A stretch of DNA of 64,000 nt from Aspergillus flavus (GCF_009017415.1 NC_092405.1:2604001-2668000), one strand, 5' to 3'. Shown: positions 21,017 through 34,482, numbered from the stretch's first letter. Numbers and translations are program-made. The notes: a model not told the origin generated them from the letters alone.

Positions 21017-24000
21017 TCATGCGGAAACGGGTTGTTCCGTACACTGTCGAACCGCATCAATAGCAGGTCTACGGACAATGCCGCCAGTGACAGGAAGCTG
21101 AGAGCTAATGTCCATAAGATGAGCGTCGACTTCGCGAGCACACTGACGGCCCTCATTGATGCCCCAGACAATGAGAGATTGTCCACGACGGCAATCACCA
21201 GCAGCAAAAACACCAGGGACATTAGAGGAATATTGACCGGGAGGAGTCTTCACATTCTTGCGAGAATCACGTTCAATTTCATCACCCAGGAGGCGGTCTT
21301 CAGGTCCAAGGAATCCCATGGACAGCAAAACAAGGTCTGCAGGGAAAAACTGTTCACTGCCCTCAACTGTCTTCATATCCCAGCCTCCAGAAGCGCTCTT
21401 AGTCCACTCAACACGAACAGTGTTGATACCTTTGACATGGCCGTTACCGTCGTCGACAAACTCTGTGGACATGACACAGTACTCACGGGGATCCTTGCCC
21501 ATGTGGGTCTTGACTTCAGAGTGACCGTAATCAACACGGTAGATGCGCGGCCATTGGGGCCATGGGTTGTCGCGGGCACGTTCTGGAGGCGGCTGGGGAA
21601 GTAACTCGAAGTTGGTAACAGACTTAGCACCGTGACGAACAGAAGTACCAATGCAATCATTTCCAGTATCACCACCGCCGATGACAACAACGTGCTTACC
21701 CTTGGCGGATATATATGCGCCATCAGCGAGGTTAGAGTCAAGGAGCGACTTGGTATTGCGGTGCAAGAATTGCATGGCAAAATGGACGCCTTCCAGCTCT
21801 CGGCCGGGGACCTTGAGATCCCGAGCCACAGTGGCACCGGTGGCGATGATAACAGCATCGTTCGTCCTACGCAGGGAGTCCAAAGAAACCTCTTGGTCAG
21901 GGCCAACAGCAGTGTTGGGCACGAATCTGACGCCCTCAGCAGCCATCAGATCCACGCGGCGTTGCACGACCTTCTTGTCGAGCTTCATGTTGGGAATACC
22001 ATACATAAGAAGACCGCCAATACGATCTGCACGTTCATATACGGTAACGCTATGGCCAGCGCGGTTTAGCTGATCCGCAGCTGCGAGACCAGCTGGACCG
22101 GAGCCAATGATTGCAACGGTCTTACCGGTACGGGCCTTAGGAGGACGCGGTACCATCCAGCCCATCTCGAAACCACGGTCAATGATGGCACATTCAATAG
22201 ACTTGATTCCAACAGGGTCTTCATTGATCCCTAGAACGCAGGCGCCTTCACAAGGGGCAGGGCAGACACGGCCAGTGAACTCAGGGAAGTTGTTAGTCAT
22301 GAGCAAACGGTTAAGGGCATCCTGCCACTGGTTCTGGAAAACGAGCTCGTTCCACTTAGGAATAATGTTAGAGATGGGGCAGCCAGTGTCAGACTGGCAA
22401 AAGGGAACACCGCAGTCCATACAACGGGCAGACTGATACTTGAGCTCATCCTCAGTTAGACGGCTAGAAAGCTCGGCCCAGTCACGTGTACGAGTACCAG
22501 GGTTCCGATATTTCTCACTTCGCCTGCTGTACTTCATGAAGCCCCTTGTCTTGTCAAGTATGAGTGCTGACCGCTTCTTCTCGGTCTTTGAATCATTCAC
22601 GCTGTCCTCAATGTCAAGCATTTCAGCCTTCTTGGCATCGCCCGCCCTGAGCTTCTCAGCGGTGGAAGATGTGCTAGGAAGCTGGGGCACAGTGAACTCG
22701 GCCTTCTTAGCAGCTTCAGCTCTGGTAGCTTCCTCTTCCATCACCCGCTTGTAATCGGTAGGTAGAACCTTGACAAAGTGAGGGAGAGCACGAGTAAAGT
22801 CCAATAGAATGCGAGCAGCCAGTTCCGAGCCAGTGTAGTGGTGGTGATCCTCGATGAGACCGCGGACAAAGGCAACTTCGGTGGGATCTTCCAGGCCGGA
22901 TACCTCCACCATCTCCATGTTGACTTTTGAGTGGAAGTCCTGGTCCATATCTAGGACGTAGGCAATACCACCGGACATACCAGCAGCAAAATTACGGCCA
23001 ATTGAGCCAAGGATGAGCACACGACCTCCAGTCATATATTCACATCCGTGGTCACCAACGCCCTCAACGACTGCAGTGGCACCCGAATTACGAACAGCAA
23101 AACGCTCAGCGGCCACACCACGGAAGAAGCACGTACCCCTGGTAGCACCATATAGGCAAGTGTTACCAACGATGATGTTCTCCTCTGCTTTGAAGGCAGC
23201 ACCGCGGGGAGGATAGATAATGAGGCGACCGCCCGACAGACCCTTGCCAACATAGTCGTTGGCGTCACCCTCAAGCTCAAGGGTGATACCGGGAGCGAGG
23301 TAGGCGCCAAACGACTGGCCAGCAGAGCCCTTTATGTTGGCGTGAATGGTATCCTGCGGAAGACCTTCGCCACCAAAGCGACGACTGACCTGGTAAGAAA
23401 GTGTAGCTCCCAGTGCACGATCAGTGTTAACTATATCACACTCAATCCTACAGGGAAGACCCTTCTCAAGTGCAAGCTCAGACTCCGCAATCAGCTTATT
23501 GTCGAGACGGGTGTGTAGACGATGGTCTTGCTTGCGAACATTGTATGTAGCAACGCCGGGGCGCAAGGAATGGGCAGGAGTCAGAATGAGCGAAAGATCG
23601 ATCCTCTCCTGCTTAGCGGTCCGGATGTCATCCCTGGTCTTGAGTAGCTCAGCTCGCCCAACCATTTCATTCACGGTACGAATACCTAATTTGGCCATTA
23701 TAGCGCGCATTTCATTGGCAACGTAGTAGAAAAAGTTGATAACATGCTCCGGGGTGCCCGAGAACTTTTTTCTCAGTTCAGGGTCTTGAGTAGCAATACC
23801 GACGGGGCAAGTATTCAGATGACATTTTCTAAACAACTGTCAGTAAAGCAAATATAACTATGAAATTTACCAGTTATACGAACCTCATCATAATGCAGCC
23901 CATGGCGATTAAGGGAGTTGTGGCAAAGCCGAATTCTTCGGCACCGAGCAGACAAGCGATAGCAAGATCGCGGCCAGTGCGGAGTTGGCCATCAGTCTGC

Positions 24001-27000
24001 ACAACGACACGACCACGTAGGTCATTGAGAACAAGAGTTTGGTGAGTCTCTGCGAGACCCAATTCCCAAGGAAGACCGGCATACTTGATACCGGTCCAAC
24101 GAGAAGCACCAGTACCACCATCATGACCAGAGATCAGAATATGATCGGCTTTGGCTTTGGCAACACCAGAGGCAACAATGCCAACGCCGACTTCCGACAC
24201 GAGCTTAACGGATACACGTGCACGAGGGTTGGAACATTTGAGGTCGTAGATGAGCTGCTTGAGGTCTTCAATTGAATAGATGTCGTGGTGAGGGGGCGGT
24301 GATATCAGACCGACGCCAGGAGTGGAATAACGGGTATGAGCAATAGGGCCAACAACTTTATGACCCGGAAGCTCACCACCTTCGCCCGGTTTAGCACCTT
24401 GGGCCATTTTGATTTGCAGTTCATCAGCATCGGCTAGGTAATGAGATGTCACACCGAAACGGCCGGAAGCGATCTGCTTGATGGCAGACCGCATGGTGTC
24501 CCCATTCTCCATTCTCTTGCTTCGCTCGGGATCTTCACCTCCTTCTCCTGTGTTGGATTTGCCTCCGAGACGGTTCATAGCAATAGCTATGGTAGAGTGA
24601 GACTCCATGGAAATGGAGCCATAGGACATAGCACCTGTCACAAAACGACGGACAATTTCAGTCCAAGGCTCAACTTGATCGATGGTGATAGGAGTGCGCT
24701 GCTCGAAATCAAAGTCGAGCATACCACGGAGAGTACAGTTCTTGATCTGCTCATGCTCGGCTTTGGCGTAGGCTTCGTAAGACTTGTCATTCTTTGTACG
24801 CACTGCGTCTTGCATATTGGCGATGCTGACCGGATCGTTCACATGCTCTTCGCCTCCGTCACGCCAGTGATATTCGCCAGACTCGGGAAGACCAGGAATT
24901 TCGATAACGGAACGTGATGGGTAACCGCGTTCATGGAAGGCAAACGCATCCTGAGCAATCAGCTCAAACGTTAGGCCACGGATGCGGCTCGCGGTTCCCG
25001 CGAAGCATCGGTCAATGACGCTATCATCAATACCAAGTGCCTCAAAGATCTGTGCGCCCTTGTACGACTGCAGCGTAGAGATACCCATCTTGCTCATGAC
25101 TTTTAGAATACCTCCGTCACATGAGGCTTTATAATTTTCGATAACTTTGTCGTCTGGCAGTTGCTTGCGAATCAACTTCTCGCGATTCATCTTGAGGATG
25201 CACTCCATAGCTAGGTATGGATTGATGGCGTCCGCACCATAACCAACCAGAACGCACATGTGGTGGACTTCTCGAGCCTCGGCAGTTTCGACAACCAGAG
25301 CTGCAAGAGACCTCCACTTGTTACTAACCAGATGATGATGTACCAGACCAGTGGCAAGAAGAGTAGACACAGGAACTCTGCCTGCCGAAGTAGCGCGGTC
25401 AGAAAGCACAAGAACCTTGTCCCCATTCTGAATTGCCTCCGTGGCAGCGTCACAAATGGCATCAAGTGCCTCTAGATATCCCGGAACGCCCTTCTTCTTG
25501 TCGAAGGTAATGTCAATAGTCCTCACGGTCCAGTCATTGTGCGCCTTGTTGATATTCTTCAGGGCAGTGAACTCGGGGATGCTTAAGATGGGAGAGGGAA
25601 GGAGAAGGCGGTGGCATTGCGAGGCATCCATCTCCAGAAGGTTACCCTGAGGTCCCACGTAACACTCGAGAGACATAACTACAGCCTCTCGAATAGGGTC
25701 TATGGGTGGATTTGTGACCTGCGCAAAAAGCTGGCGGAAATATTCGTATAAAAGACGTGGTTGTTGGGCAATACAAGCTAACGGAGCATCATTTCCCATC
25801 GAACCCAATGCCTCCTTGGAGTCGGCCGCCATGGGACCGAGCAGCAGGCTGACTTGTTCAAAGGAGTACCCGAAAGCTTTAAGGCGGGGGTCATTCTGGA
25901 CAGTGGTATCATCAATCGTGTAACTAAGATCGACATTTTGTTGGAGCAACTTCTCGTTGATGGCGGGAAGCTTCAAAAGCTCCTTGTCCAACCATGCGGC
26001 GAAGTCTTGGCGATGAGAAACGGTATACTTGAGCTCCGAGTCGTCAATGATTCGGCCAGCCACGGTGTCAACTAGTAACATCTTTCCAGGTTGCAAGCGG
26101 CCCTTCTGAACTACACGCTCCGGGTCAATATCAACGGCACCAACCTCGGACGCGCAAATGATACGATCATCGTCCATGACGTAGAAACGGCAGGGACGCA
26201 AACCATTGCGGTCAAGATTTGCACCACAGTACCGACCATCGGAGAATGTGAAGAGGGCTGGCCCGTCCCAAGGCTCCATCTGACAAGCAGCCCACTCGTA
26301 GAAAGCAGCCTTAGCAGGATCTACAGCTGGGTTGCCCTGCCATGCTTCGGGGATCATGAGCATGACTGCTTCTGGCAAAGAGAGAACACCATTAATCATC
26401 AACAACTCCAGGACATTATCAAAAGCGGCAGAATCAGAGCCGCCGTCCTCTACTACCGGGTACAACGAGTCAAGTTCCTCGCCAAAGATGTCTGATTTCA
26501 GCACACCTTCTCTAGCCCGCATCCAGTTCTTGTTTCCTCGGAGAGTGTTAATCTCGCCGTTGTGGGCCGCCCACCGTAAAGGTTGAGCACGATCCCAAGA
26601 GGGGAATGTGTTGGTAGAGAAACGAGAATGAACAAGAGCAAAGTGACCTTCATAGTCCACATTGACCAAGTCATGATAGTACTGATACACTTGAACAGGA
26701 GCGAGTTGACCCTTGTAAACGATATTTCTGTTGCTGAGAGAGCACAGATAAAACCAGTTGGCCAGACCAAGGACATGTGTAGCACGTTTCCGAAGAATGT
26801 ACAGTTGACGCTCGAATGTTCTTTCATCGAATAATCCCGGGTCCGTGTTGTCGGGCTTGTTACCGTCGCCATAGGCCGACTTCAACACCACAAAGGGCTG
26901 CATAATAATGGGCTCCCTCGAGAGGGCAGCAGGACCCAAAATAGTGGAATCGTGAGGAACCTCACGCCACCCCAGCACACGTAGCCCCAAGGATGTTGCA

Positions 27001-27589
27001 AGTTCCTCAAATGTAGCCGTGGAGTCCTTGAGTGTCTCTTGATCGGGCTTGAAGAAAAGGTTGCCAACCGCGTACTGGCCGAGAGGGGGAAGATCCACCC
27101 CGACCTCACGAGCAAAGTTCTTAATGAAGAATTTATGAGGGATGCTCGTCATCACACCGGCACCATCACCATCCCGAGCATCTGAGCCAACAGCTCCTCG
27201 ATGCGTCATATTACAGAGGAGATTGCGAGCTATACGATGGCGATCTACGTTAGCGGGTAAATGTTTATATAATGCTCAGATTGATCCTTACCATCGCTGA
27301 CGATCTTGTGGCTGGGCTTGCCTTTAATATGGCTGCCAAGTAGTAGGGGTCCCATATTAGCAACGGTCACTCGAGGCATTCTAGCTTTTTGAGACAGTCA
27401 ACTCGAAACTTACGCAGTAAAGCCTACTCCGCAAGCATCCTTCTCATATTCAGGGTCATAAAGACCCTGCCTCTCGGGCAAAGTATTAGCCCAGCCATAT
27501 CCTTGCTTTGGTTGGTACTCCGAATACTCGTTGGGCTTCTGCTCGTCAATTATATTTTGGCCATAGATTTCCTCCAAGTTCAGACCCAT
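21017..27589 (-). CDS. gltA: NADH-dependent glutamate synthase (GOGAT)
   Basis: Exons are 27414..27589, 27292..27332, 23884..27244 and 21017..23828, giving 2,129 residues, the usual length of the fused fungal enzyme. It makes two glutamates from glutamine and 2-oxoglutarate. A ~52-residue propeptide ends before CGVGFTAHIKG, so Cys53 is the likely N-terminal catalytic cysteine of the amidotransferase domain. The FMN and 2-oxoglutarate domains follow. The 3Fe-4S motif is Cys1189, Cys1195 and Cys1200 (C-x5-C-x4-C) and is split by the last intron. The C-terminal NADH half has Fe-S cysteine clusters ([20 protein letters not shown]), an FAD fold ([13 protein letters not shown]) and an NAD fold ([13 protein letters not shown]). 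ATG 27589 is the first in frame. Regulation by nitrogen supply is known for the enzyme but not shown here. Confidence 0.97.
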
Positions 27590-28355
27590 TCTTCCGCCGA
27601 TGGCCGACAGAGAATGGAATGGCAAAACTAGGGGGTGTATGGAGTGTCTCTGGAAAATTGCGCCACAGACCAAGTCAAGGCGGGGTGGAGAAGCGTATAG
27701 ATGTGTAGTGGTTTGATGTCGTCACAGTATGTTTAGGTTAACAACGTGGGTAAATGAGGAATGAGGGGGGAAATCTGTCTGTGACACAACGTATGCCTCG
27801 ATAATCAATGGATGCAAGAATAGGATGAGAAGAGAGGCGAAGAGAGAAGGAGCAGGAGGGTGGGAGGGGGGAATATACTTAGGGGAATGACAGGTGGGAT
27901 AGTAGAGCGGGAAGCAGAGGTCCGGAGAATTCAATTCACGTAGACTCTCCGATACAGACAAGGTACAGTATGTATTTTATCGGGGATGAACGGACATTAC
28001 TTACGAAAAAGACAGGGTTTTGAGTGCAAAGCACGTGTACAATGAACTAATAGGATAGGGAAAAGACGCAGTTGTGGGGGTTAGCGATAGGCCGTGGCAA
28101 ATTGCAGCTGTTTCTTCCACTTGAGAGAGTAGCTCTACTGGTAGTGTACTGTACCTAGGTAGTAGGCAGCTCGAAAAATAAAAACAGCTAATCTTTGAGG
28201 TCTGGAGAATGGTAAAATAAACTAATCCGTCTCTCTCTTCCCGCCCACCCCCCTTTCCCTACTTAAGAAACCGAGCGAGGGCACTGCAAAAAAGAAAAGG
28301 GAAAAATTATATATATTGAATTGAAAAACCAAATAAAAAAAAAATTAACTAAACT

Positions 28356-28385
28356 AAAAAAAAAAAAAAGAAAGAAAGAAAGAAA
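28356..28385. repeat. Poly-A run followed by (GAAA)4
   Basis: Fourteen A residues (28356-28369) are followed by four GAAA units (28370-28385). On the minus strand this is a polypyrimidine tract about 770-800 bp upstream of the gltA start codon. Confidence 0.8.
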
Positions 28386-29449
28386 GGGAGAGAGAATACC
28401 TATAGGAAATTGAGGCGAAAGATCCATTTGAGTTCTGTTGCTCCTACGGGTTATTACACACCTAGCTCTTCAATTCCGAATCGGGCGAGACCAACACTCG
28501 CGTAGCATTCATGCGAAGAGAGCGTTTTCGGCGCCTTCCGTTCTTGGTTGAAAGGGGCACTTGGACGACATTGGAGGCAGAGTCGATGTTAGAGCATCCA
28601 TGCTGTGTTGCCGATATCTGCATTATGTGTATTTTATTCCCTTCCCTCCAACGTGTACCAATCTACATATGGAGGAAATGCTATTTTTCTTTTATCCGCC
28701 AGTGCCATACATTAGTACTAGATTAGTAGTACCTACTCCGTACAATCTTGCTATGAAAGCGGGAATGGAAGGTAAAGTCACGGTTGAGTTACTACTATGC
28801 AATACAATCCATAAACCGAGGACGCTAAGAAAGAGATAAGACAATCGGGGCCAATCAGAATCCCGGTATTTCAACTTTTCAACCAAGAAGATTAGGTTTC
28901 CACTACGTCAAGATCCAACCCGGTGGAGCTCTGAGCTAGGTTAAAAAATAAAGGAATGGCTGCGTTGGCGCTAGTGGGAAACGATTCACACTGCCCAGTC
29001 GTTTACGCTGATCGGTATTACCTGGTAATTTTCCCATCATCCATTCGGTCCTGCTGCTACGAACGCTTTCAAATTCCGAGGGCTTCCTTTATAGGTCGTA
29101 GGAATTGGTACTGTACCCTATTTACCATAGACAGGAACATTATCACACGCCTTTTTTTACTTTGGCTTTTTCTCATCCAGTCCGTAAATTTGTAGAATTA
29201 TCATGCTGATTCTGGGAGTCGTGATTGGACAGTAGTAAGCTAACCCATGCTCTCCCGGATTACCCAAGGTAATTCTTGGGTCTATTTGAATAATACAGGC
29301 AGTTTTTACATCCTAGGAGAGTAATCCTAGTGAAGTCAAATACTGGGCTTCTCAGCTCAAATAGTAACGGTTCGGTACTACGACTGCGTATATTTTGATA
29401 GATACTACCCCCCACGCCTCTTCCAGATATACCCTGTGCCCCTCATTTC

Positions 29450-29452
<3 letters not shown>

Positions 29453-29482
<30 letters not shown>
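29453..29482. repeat. (CT)15 microsatellite
   Basis: Fifteen perfect CT units are followed by a longer pyrimidine tract to about 29535. It lies inside the gene-poor region. Confidence 0.9.
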
Positions 29483-29485
<3 letters not shown>

Positions 29486-30010
29486 CTTTTCCTCTTTCTT
29501 TTCTTTTCTTTTTTTTTCTTTTCCTTTTTTTTTTATAGCATGAGTAAGTAATGTATGTGTTTTGGTAATGCCTTTCCCATTTCCCCCTCTCCTTAAATTC
29601 TTGTGAAGTTGATGCCATTATCACCTAACCCCACCGCTGGCTTAGTCCGTGAGAAGTCGGACAAATTTAGAATACTGGAAGAATGGGATCGATGTCCTGT
29701 GGCTACCTCTATTTCCAGTCCTTTGGCCGCTTAGTATGGGATGACCCGACTGGATGGATGTTGTCAAGTGGGGCAGTGCTAGTAGGGTGCAGACTTGGGG
29801 TGCTTATCCTGTTTGGACTCTACCCTAAACAGTTGTTATTAGAATGTCTTGATGTACTTTCTCCGAGTGTCTTTCTCCCTAGAGATACATAGCCTTTCCC
29901 GATGGACCGAAAAAGTAGTTTTACCTTGGGCAAGAGGGTTTGGTAAGTACTAAGCATCACATTGGGCCAGCAAGGAGATGAAAGCGCAAAGGCCATAAAG
30001 TGAATAGAAA

Positions 30011-30037
30011 GAAGAAGAAGAAGAAGAAGAAGAAGAA
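30011..30037. repeat. (GAA)9 microsatellite
   Basis: Nine perfect GAA units, inside the gene-poor region and outside any supported coding frame. Confidence 0.9.
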
Positions 30038-33000
30038 GACAAAACAAGCATAAAAGTCGGTGTTGTAGTACAATAGAAGAAGTATGTATTCCATCAGATG
30101 GACATGACACCACAAGGTGTTAATTTAGGCCTTAAGCACAGTATTTCCAGTCATGATAAGATCAATTATGACATAGCCGCCCCTGCTCTCCCACGAACAT
30201 CAAAAACTAGAGTGTATACGAGGCCTGCAATTGAAGCTATCAGACCATGCAACCAACAGGCGCACTGAGCAATGAATGGCTTTTGAGGTGGAAGATGTCC
30301 TCAGTCTCTGCCGCATTGCTGTGTGTACTGTGCACAGTGCACACACACACTAAAAGTTGCATACCCCACGCTGCCTCAGTTGGAACTTGCGGGTTGTTGG
30401 ACGATCACCACTACGTAGTACCGTAACCCCGACGTTCATTAAACTCCATTTATTACAAGCTGCGTACTCAATATTATGTATTTATTGGCGGCCGTCAGGT
30501 GGGTAAAATTACTGGCACGGAGCAATACCACATGCTGTCCGCCCAGATGCAGGTTTAGCCTGCCAGGTGTCAGCAACAACCTTCCGACAACGGCCAAGCT
30601 GGGAGCTTTTCCTCTACCATACAGAGTATGCTCTTCCCCCGCCCTCCTCCTCCGAGGCTCCAAAAATTGGCCCTTTTCCCGGTCCTTCCCCCCATTCTCA
30701 CCTGGCGGCCGTTCAGCAATACACTTTTCCAGCCGATTTCGGGGGCCGAGGGGTCAATCGGGGATTCACAGAATACAACTGGATTGGCCGGTGGGAGTTT
30801 CTACCAGGTCATTTCCTCAGGTCATCAACACCCTTATCAGAAGAGCTGCTAATCTTCCGATGCTTACTTCATACCATATCTACATTTCTCTGTTCCCGAA
30901 ACAACGCCATCTGTGACTGGGCTCTTTCTAGATTCTCCTTCCTATCCCCCCCGTAATTTCAGGATTTCCCGGGGAAAATCCACCCCCATGACATTCATTG
31001 ATTGACCCCGGCCAATGAGCACGGGCGACTTAACCAGCACCACCGGGAATATGACCGCTAGATCTGAAAGTCCTTCCTCTTCGGAGTTACGCCCTTGGAC
31101 CTTTCCTTAATCCCGAGGTAGTCCTGATAAAAGCTAAATGTAGATAGCAAGTTCCTTTGATGCCTTGGTTACTAAATTAACTCCCTGACACGGCACTTGT
31201 CCCTTCCTATGGGTGAAGGGAGCCACGGTCTGGGGTTGATTACACTTCTGAGAGAGACAGTGAAGGTTGAACCATCAATTCCTCTGCTGGTGTATGTTAT
31301 CGGCTAGGTAACCAAATGCATCCCTAAAGGGAAATAGTCTTCTTTTCTGCGTCATGACCAAACCAGTCGATCTAACACTGAGTAAATCTAAGAGTAACGG
31401 GAAAGGATAGATGTTGACTCAGACTTAATCCGTATACTCCGTAGCAAGACCGCTAATATTGAAGGTCACTTTTGGGGGGTATGTTGGCTGTGTCACATTG
31501 TGTAGCCGCAAAAGCCGCCCGATGATCTTCACTGAGTTTCTTTTGCGCTCCTCTTCCAAAGTCACGGACATCACATGATCAGCGGAGATGCCAATGTTTC
31601 CGGTTCCCGTTTTCTTCCGATACTTCCTGATCACTCTTGTCCGCTTTTGGTTCACCGGGCGTGAGCCAGTCGATGGAGCGGAAAGCTGCAATGCATCGGG
31701 ATAATCCGGGATACTGCTAGGAACGGCCGAATACCGTTTCCGTGCCTATTATGGGGAGGTAATACTATCTTGCGCTGTAGCGGTCGTAGATGATTTGTCT
31801 CTCCTTTGGTGTGAGTGACAAGGTACTTAGCGCAGGACGGAGTACTCCGTGCCGCTATTGCAACGTACTTTCTCGATGAAGCGACACTGCAACTGATTTG
31901 GGATTCCAAGATCGGTATGGGTACTGTGTACTAGAAGCCTCCAGTTTTAGTCGAAGCCGAGTGCATTGCCTGATCCACTTTGGCATTTGTCTCTTCCTGT
32001 ATACTATGTAGTTTCTTCCCAACCTTCCGCATGACTGATGACCTTTTCATGGTTCGATCCTATATCGTCTCGATAACACTGGGGTCTCCTTCATCGGCTT
32101 TTAGGCTCGCTATTTCCAGCTTGCTTTCTGCATCTTTTTTCCAATAATTATTGGACTTACTCAATATCCATAGAGCAGACTTCTGCCCGGAATCTTGTTG
32201 GAACTCAAGTCTTGAGGTCTCGGCGTACTTTATTTACTGTACCCAGGTAGTAGTGAGCGTACTTGGTGTTTTTGTTGGTACGCATTGAAGACAGCGTTGA
32301 AGATTTCTTTGTTTTTTTTAAACAGAGAAATATTCCCAGTTCAACTCGCATGGTCAAAATCGAGGAGCATCTATGTTTTCTAGTACTAGATCTTCAAGTC
32401 AGTTACGTCGTGGATATTGTAGGTATTATAGATTTACAGTGGCGTACTGGTGCAGCCACGTCTTCGGCGTGGATATGCTGCAGCTATACTCCGTAGCTAT
32501 TACGCTTGGGGCGTGCTCTAGTCATTAACCTCTCCATGAACCGCAGTCTAATGGGATTGCATAAAGCAAATTTAGTGGCTACCTCTAGACTACCGGTGAT
32601 ACTTTTCTGGCCATCTATGACTACCAAATTCCTCTCCGCGTAGGGTTACATGCGTGAATATTGGAGCAGTGTACCGGAGAAAAGTTGAAAAACGATGATA
32701 GTATATAAGTAAGGGACGTCCTAGTGAGTTGAGCATATACATATAAGACGAAGAAGAGAGAAGAAAAGAAGAAAGAAACCGAAAAGGAAAGGAAACAAAG
32801 AACAAGAGAACAAGGTTATCTCACATATATTTGAGAGAATCCAAGGCGGATTTAAGGTATACTTCCTACTTAATGATGGACTGGTGGTGGACTTTTCCCC
32901 ACGTTGCCGCGGAGCTTAAACGTCGGTCTAATTGTTTTCTTCAATTATTTCCCTCGTGACTACTACGGGACAGCCCTTCCCACCTGCAAATTCATTGTGA

Positions 33001-33298
33001 ATTGCCGTAAACACTCTTTGACACCTTTTCATCTTGTTTCCCCTTTTTTTTTGGGTAAAGAACAAATTCGCATGGCTTGCGGTTTAGGTCAATTGATCTT
33101 GAACATCCCAGAGAGAGCTGGTTCTTGAGAACAACAATCGGCGCGCGTAAGCAGCCGCGTATTCTGCTGTGCTGCATACGATAGATCTAAGCGCAGTTAT
33201 CATCCAGCCGAAAGATTAATATACAACTTGGATAATAAAAAAGAACCTCGCAATTAAGGTGGTATATTGTCCGAGTCTGATCAAGGTTTCGACTAGCC

Positions 33299-34482
33299 AT
33301 GATGCTCTCCCTACCGCTCATAACCCCCCGCGATGTATGTGATTACCTTGAAAATCCTTGTCCACATCTAGGGATGGCGGGATGCACAACTGACATATCT
33401 TTCTATCTGTTAAGTCTCATGAACTCTGGTTCGGAGTCTCCCAACCCTACCGTATTTCATCCCAACACCAAGCAAACGGAGAAACGCAAGGAAACATCCG
33501 CCGCAATGGCAACAATACCATGAATGTACGTCCGTTCATCACCTCTGCCACGCCTGGTAATGCCTTATCGTCATTAGTCCTCGAAGAACGTGCGCTCCGT
33601 GCTCGCAAAAACAACATCGCCTCTTTCGGTTACTCGTGGATCAAACCTGCGGGATGCACCAAGACCATGCTGGGTATGAAAGAGGAAGAGGCGGAAAGGG
33701 AGGAAGCATTAGCTGCGGCAGCTGCAGAGATGGCAGCGGCCGCTGCGGTAGCCGAGGCTGAAGCGGGAGCTGCTGGGCTAAATGAGCTCGGATCACAGCA
33801 TGGTGATGGACAGGATGACACGGGAATGGAGAGGGACTTGGACGATGATATTCCTGACGCAGATGTAGAGGGTCTCGTGGAGGAAGGAGAGGAGGGCCTG
33901 GAAGAGGATGATGTTGTTGACGAGGAGGGATACATGGAACGAGATCTGGACGACGATATTCCTGAAGCGTTCTCTGATGATGACGATGACGACCATCTGA
34001 TCGAGGATGATTTTGATAACCAGCCAGACTTGGATAATGATATTCCCAGTGCTGAAGACATAGTTGATGAGGTAGAAGACATGAGTGAGGAAGACATGGG
34101 CCGCGATTTGGACGATGATATCGCTGAGGCTGCGGAGAATCAGTCCGACCAAGAAGACGAATGGCAACATACCGATACAGATGCCGAATTGGATGACGAG
34201 GATGAGGCCAGTTTCTCACATGATCCATTTACTCAAAATCTTCGAGTCAGTACAACCAGCAGTCGTGGTCTACCTCCAGCACCTGTTCGCGTTCAAGAGA
34301 CAGAGGCCCAACGCCGGTTCCTCCAGCGCTGGAGTGGCGGCGGCGATGTCTTCGACACAAGCGGCATGATGATCGATGAAGATGATCTACGTGCATCTGT
34401 TACTAGTCAAGGTAGTCGACGAAGCTTTTTCAGCAGATTCCCCAGACGACGAGCTGGGGGACCTAGGGATAGTTTTGACTAA
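33299..34482 (+). CDS. apc15: Anaphase-promoting complex subunit 15 (Apc15/Mnd2-like)
   Basis: Exons are 33299..33334 and 33415..34482 (80-nt intron, GTATGT...TTAAG with an AACTGAC branch site), giving 367 residues. The short first exon gives MMLSLPLITPRD, joined to SHELWFGVSQ; this 'LSLPL.TPRD.H.LW' start is typical of fungal Apc15. The conserved core is ERALRARKNNIASFGYSWIK followed by PAGCTKTMLGMKEEE. The rest is very acidic with four copies of a DLDDDIP-type repeat (MERDLDDDIPDA, MERDLDDDIPEA, PDLDNDIPSA, GRDLDDDIAEA). The C-terminus is basic (RRSFFSRFPRRRAGG). In the APC/C this subunit controls turnover of the mitotic checkpoint complex. Confidence 0.88.

Larger units (their letters stand above)
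27590..33298. other. 5.7-kb gene-poor region: gltA upstream region, repeats, APC15 upstream region
   Basis: I find no supported gene in 5,709 bp, while the rest of the window averages one gene per ~2.2 kb. On the gltA side the minus strand has a GTAAGT at 27998-28003 that could start a 5'-leader intron. It also has a long pyrimidine tract at about 28320-28395. Further right are a (CT)15 tract, a (GAA)9 tract, a 12-bp palindrome ACTGTGCACAGT (30327-30338) and four copies of the TACTCCGT word. Open frames such as 30476..30916 and 31425..31691 have no recognisable domain. It may hold non-coding transcripts, a degenerate element or lineage-specific genes. Confidence 0.6.

Noticed and set aside
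29221..29290. ACCCAAG...CTTGGGT inverted repeat
   Set aside because: A 7-bp stem is too short to claim as a hairpin terminator or transposon end.
30476..30956. Overlapping plus-strand frames in the gene-poor region
   Set aside because: Two frames overlap with P/R/S-rich composition and neither shows a family signature or splice structure.
32051..32060. GGTTCGATCC, a tRNA B-box match
   Set aside because: There is no A box or cloverleaf in the preceding 80 bp, and no T-run terminator; a chance match.
33641..34228. Long minus-strand frame opposite apc15 (195 residues)
   Set aside because: It is the reverse reading of the acidic repeats and is rich in H/P; the plus frame matches Apc15, so this is a shadow.
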